Part shown: one piece after another, positions 61,807 through 64,000 of the stretch
Position numbering within the stretch: position 1 is the first letter of the stretch
How the letters are laid out: the number at the start of each line of letters is the position of its first letter
Assembly (NCBI GenBank): GCA_003054695.1
Contig: QAZA01000050.1
Location: 310,001-374,000 of the forward strand
DNA: 64,000 nt
Direction: 5' to 3'
From: Verrucomicrobia bacterium LW23
Lineage (GTDB): Bacteria > Verrucomicrobiota > Verrucomicrobiia > Methylacidiphilales > UBA1321
Position numbers and translations under genes: made by a program
Notes under the pieces: model-generated
Databases searched by the model: none
The model's input: only the letters and a program-made list of their open reading frames with translations
What the model was told of the DNA's origin: nothing

Positions 61807-61829
61807 ATCACCAGAATGGTTGTGGTGAT
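61807..61829 (-). other. Inverted repeat in the 5' region of the Flp pilin gene
   Basis: ATCACCA and TGGTGAT flank a 9-nt loop, 28 bp upstream of the pilin start codon and before its strong ribosome site. It could stabilise the pilin mRNA or bind a regulator. Confidence 0.45.
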
Positions 61830-61918
61830 ACGTACAATTCAGGAGAATGTGCGGGTTTTAGTTGAAGGAGGCAAGTGTTGCGGAAACCGATTTGTGCCCG
61901 GCTTCCTCGTGACTACTT

Positions 61919-62025
61919 TCCGTACAGCGTGTGTGTGAAAAGCTGACACACGTCCGGTTTTGCGACGGGGCGTCATTTCTTTGGTGAAATGCCGTGTGCG
62001 ACAGCCCCGGGAAGTCCCGGCGTGT
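61919..62025 (+). other. Structured, gene-free stretch recalling the 3' end of a group II intron
   Basis: GTGTGTGTGAAAAGCTGACACAC folds into a stem, is followed by CGTCCGGTTTTGCGACGGGG, and then a second hairpin with CATTTC/GAAATG inside GGGGC/GCCCC. The order and wording recall domains V and VI of bacterial group II introns, but I cannot confirm key positions and no reverse transcriptase gene is present. The surrounding 61830-62334 has lower GC than the neighbours and no convincing gene. Confidence 0.25.
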
Positions 62026-62334
62026 TGGGTAAGTAGTTGCACTTCATCGACAAAGAAGCCAAAAGCTCCTTGCCACTGTTCCTGTTTTGAATTTCCTAAT
62101 GATAATTCAAACGGAATTATAAAGCAGTGCTTTCTAAAAAGTAATGCACCCCCCATGCCACATGCAAGCAAAGAAATCGCATCGCTTGAAAATATTTCGC
62201 CCCGATGAACCTGCTGCCGCAAGAGTCCCCTGTATAGCTTGCAACCACAAGCCTTTGCATGCCAACGCCGCCATGGCGACTTTCTTGGCAATGCACCACG
62301 TCTAGCATTGCGAATCCAAGTTTCTCCGCCTACG

Positions 62335-63468
62335 ATGGAAGCAACAGTACCCCCCGCCGCACCTTGCTGCATGAGCGCTTCTGTCCCGATCGATCTTGTT
62401 TATCTCCTCGGCCGCATCGTGGAGATGCAGGCCTCCGACCTCCATCTTTCCGTGGGTTGCAAGCCCATGGCACGGCTTCACGGCGCCATGCGCGCGGTGG
62501 CGGAAGTGGTGCTGGGGGGTGAGGCGTGCCGTGATCTGATTCTGAGCGCGCTGACCGAAGTGCAGCGCTCACGCCTGGAGGACACGCTGGAGCTGGATTT
62601 TGCCGTCAGCGTGGAGGGCATCGGCCGGTTCCGCGGCAACGCCCACTACTGCCGCGGGCAGATGGAGGCCGCCTTTCGCCATATTCCAGACAACGTGCCG
62701 GACCTCTCCACGCTGGGGCATCGTCCCGCCGTCTCCTCACTGTGCGATCTGGAGCACGGGCTGGTGCTGGTAACCGGGATGACCGGCACGGGCAAAAATA
62801 CCACCATGGCCGCGATGGTAAAGGAGATCAGCAAGCGGCGCAGCGGGGTGATTATCACCATTGAGGACCCGATCGAGTTCGTCTACCAAAACAGCCTCTC
62901 CATCATCAAGCAGCGGGAGGTGGGCACCGACACGAAATCGTTTGCCAATGCGTTGCGGCAGGCGCTGCGGCAGGACCCCGACGTGATTTTGCTGGGCGAA
63001 ATGCGGGACCTGGACACCGCGCAGGCCGCCATTACCGCTGCGGAGACGGGCCACCTGGTGCTCAGTACGCTGCATACGGTGGACGCGCCCAAGGCGGTGG
63101 ACCGCATTGTCGACGCCTTTCCGGCCGATCAGCAAAGCCAGATTGTGGCGCAGCTGGCTAACAGCCTGCAAGCCGTTATCTCGCAGCGACTTCTGCCAAA
63201 AGCCGATGGGTCGGGGCGGGTGCTGGCGTCGGAGGTCCTTATCGCCAACCACGCCGTGCGGGCATGTTTGCGGGACCGCCGGTACGAGCAGTTTCTGGGG
63301 CTGATGGAGATTGGCGCCCGGGAGGGGATGTTTACGATAGACGACCACGTGAAGGAGCTGCTGACGCGCGGGTTGATTAGCAAGGAGGAGGCGATGATCA
63401 ACGCGCGGGATAAAGAACGGATGTCGAAGGTTCAGCCGCCTACTACGAGAAAAGGCTTATTCGGTTGA
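62335..63468 (+). CDS. pilT: PilT-like retraction ATPase with altered Walker A motif
   Basis: 377 residues from ATG 62335 (ATG 62371 is also possible). The PilT features are all there: MQASDLHLSVGCKPMARLHG (N-terminal domain), VIITIEDPIEFVYQN (Asp box), LRQDPDVILLGEMRDLDTAQ (Walker B and the PilT GEMRD), TGHLVLSTLHTVDA (His box). The Walker A reads GMTGTGKNTT, with Asn in place of the usual Ser/Thr after Lys. That residue normally holds Mg2+. PilT/PilU proteins retract type IV pili. No pilB or pilC is adjacent; the only pilus-like genes in reach are the Flp pilin and the pseudopilin cassettes. Confidence 0.9.
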   Translation: MEATVPPAAPCCMSASVPIDLVYLLGRIVEMQASDLHLSVGCKPMARLHGAMRAVAEVVLGGEACRDLILSALTEVQRSRLEDTLELDFAVSVEGIGRFRGNAHYCRGQMEAAFRHIPDNVPDLSTLGHRPAVSSLCDLEHGLVLVTGMTGTGKNTTMAAMVKEISKRRSGVIITIEDPIEFVYQNSLSIIKQREVGTDTKSFANALRQALRQDPDVILLGEMRDLDTAQAAITAAETGHLVLSTLHTVDAPKAVDRIVDAFPADQQSQIVAQLANSLQAVISQRLLPKADGSGRVLASEVLIANHAVRACLRDRRYEQFLGLMEIGAREGMFTIDDHVKELLTRGLISKEEAMINARDKERMSKVQPPTTRKGLFG

Positions 63469-63508
63469 ATAACAATGACTTGCAGCATAATTTCCTGAAT
63501 TGTGTGGA

Positions 63509-63537
63509 TTGACTTTTTACGGCAAAGACCATAAAAA
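63509..63537 (+). promoter_or_regulatory. Promoter of the gene at the window end
   Basis: TTGACT and TAAAAA are separated by 17 bp, a good sigma-70-type match. The start codon at 63615 lies about 70 nt after the expected transcription start. Confidence 0.55.
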
Positions 63538-63614
63538 AGCCAAACTTTCCCGGCCACCAGAAGCGCGCCCCACCTCGCGCCCCCTCCCCACGCCCGCCGG
63601 GCCACGCCTTTCCC

Positions 63615-64000
63615 ATGTCGCACGAAATCGTACCCTCGCAAACCAAAGCGCCAGGCAGCCTTTGGCAAACCGGACTTTCCCTCTGGACGCATCGGTCCGA
63701 GATGTACCAGGCGCCGGTCGATCTCCTCTCCAGCCTGGTGACGGGCGGGCAGCCGCTGGAGGCGCAGGACTGGCGCCGCGGCCTCATCGTATGTCACGGC
63801 GACGCGTCGGCCATGCTGCAGCGCACCGCCTCGCTCGTCCATTTATGCCGCGTGTTTCCCGACTGCGAGTGGCACGCTACGTCCAGCCCCGGCACGGACG
63901 AGATCATCAGCAATAACCCGCACCTCGCGCGCACCTGGCCGGTGTTTCCCGACGAGCGCGACAAGCGGGCGCGTTCCTTCGCCTCCCCCCCGGCCGAGGC
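63615..64000 (+). CDS. Partial gene, possibly a glycosyltransferase family 9-like protein
   Basis: The reading frame from ATG 63615 stays open to the window end (128 residues visible). The segment RRGLIVCHGDASAMLQRTAS, VFPDCEWHATSSPGTDEIIS and NNPHLARTWPVFPDERDKR has the strand-helix-strand layout of the N-terminal domain of heptosyltransferase-like (GT9) proteins, in which NPHLDRV is common. The usual GD-xxLxxP motif is replaced by GDASAMLQRT. The match is weak and the rest of the gene is outside the window. Confidence 0.5.
   Translation, partial: MSHEIVPSQTKAPGSLWQTGLSLWTHRSEMYQAPVDLLSSLVTGGQPLEAQDWRRGLIVCHGDASAMLQRTASLVHLCRVFPDCEWHATSSPGTDEIISNNPHLARTWPVFPDERDKRARSFASPPAE

Noticed and set aside
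61839-62372. 177-residue minus-strand frame between Flp and pilT-like genes
   Set aside because: Overlaps the pilT-like start, shows no domain or ribosome site, and runs through non-coding-looking, lower-GC DNA.

Overview
The window reads as a chromosomal segment of a high-GC Verrucomicrobiota bacterium, most likely Opitutaceae or a close relative. The main reason is the presence of two 'Verru_Chthon cassettes' (sets of prepilin-like genes A-D known from Verrucomicrobium and Chthoniobacter). Supporting signs are large secreted glycoside hydrolases, many AraC and GntR/LacI-type regulators, DUF-type FAD oxidoreductases and PhyH-family proteins. I saw no rRNA, tRNA, CRISPR array, phage or complete insertion sequence.

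Layout. 0.2-4.4 kb: a low-complexity RG-rich protein, a CBM9-like protein and a lone GspF-like protein. 4.4-11.3 kb: AraC regulator, FAD oxidoreductase, a 1171-aa GH106-like hydrolase and a periplasmic FKBP isomerase. 11.5-13.4 kb: an IS630-type helix-turn-helix protein lacking a transposase domain, a small membrane protein and an EamA transporter. 13.4-14.9 kb: a gene-free island of nested inverted repeats. 14.9-19.8 kb: SGNH hydrolase, GH39-like hydrolase and a small carbohydrate-binding-like protein. 19.8-28.0 kb: GntR/LacI-type regulator diverging from cassette 1 (D-B-C-A plus a fifth secreted protein). 28-36 kb: TylF-like methyltransferase, PhyH protein, a frameshifted AraC regulator, a double ABC_sub_bind protein, a membrane protein, glnB with a sigma-54 promoter, DUF4259 and a CBM9-like remnant. 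36.5-42.4 kb: cassette 2 (B-C-A plus a different fifth protein). 42.5-44.7 kb: FAD oxidoreductase with a PocR/AraC regulator. 45-52 kb: a Cus-type copper/silver efflux operon. 52-56.5 kb: PEGA/SUMF1 protein, then a DGPF protein with an ECF42-type sigma factor. 56.5-61.4 kb: a MITE-like element, AraC regulator, GH4 glycosidase, GntR/LacI-type and AraC regulators. 61.5-64 kb: Flp pilin, PilT-like ATPase and the start of an unfinished gene.

How it fits together. The theme is sensing and breaking down plant-type sugars: GH106-like, GH39-like, GH4, SGNH and CBM-like proteins, each close to an AraC or GntR/LacI regulator. The most interesting system is the pair of pseudopilin cassettes. Their gene order and N-termini match the GspH-I-J-K minor pseudopilins of type II secretion, but no GspG, GspE or GspD lies nearby. 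A GspF-like protein, an Flp pilin and a PilT-like ATPase with an altered Walker A motif are scattered at the window edges. Cassette 1 sits beside hydrolase genes and shares a TGACA-N14-TGTCA promoter motif with the GH39-like gene, so a link to polysaccharide use is possible but is inference.
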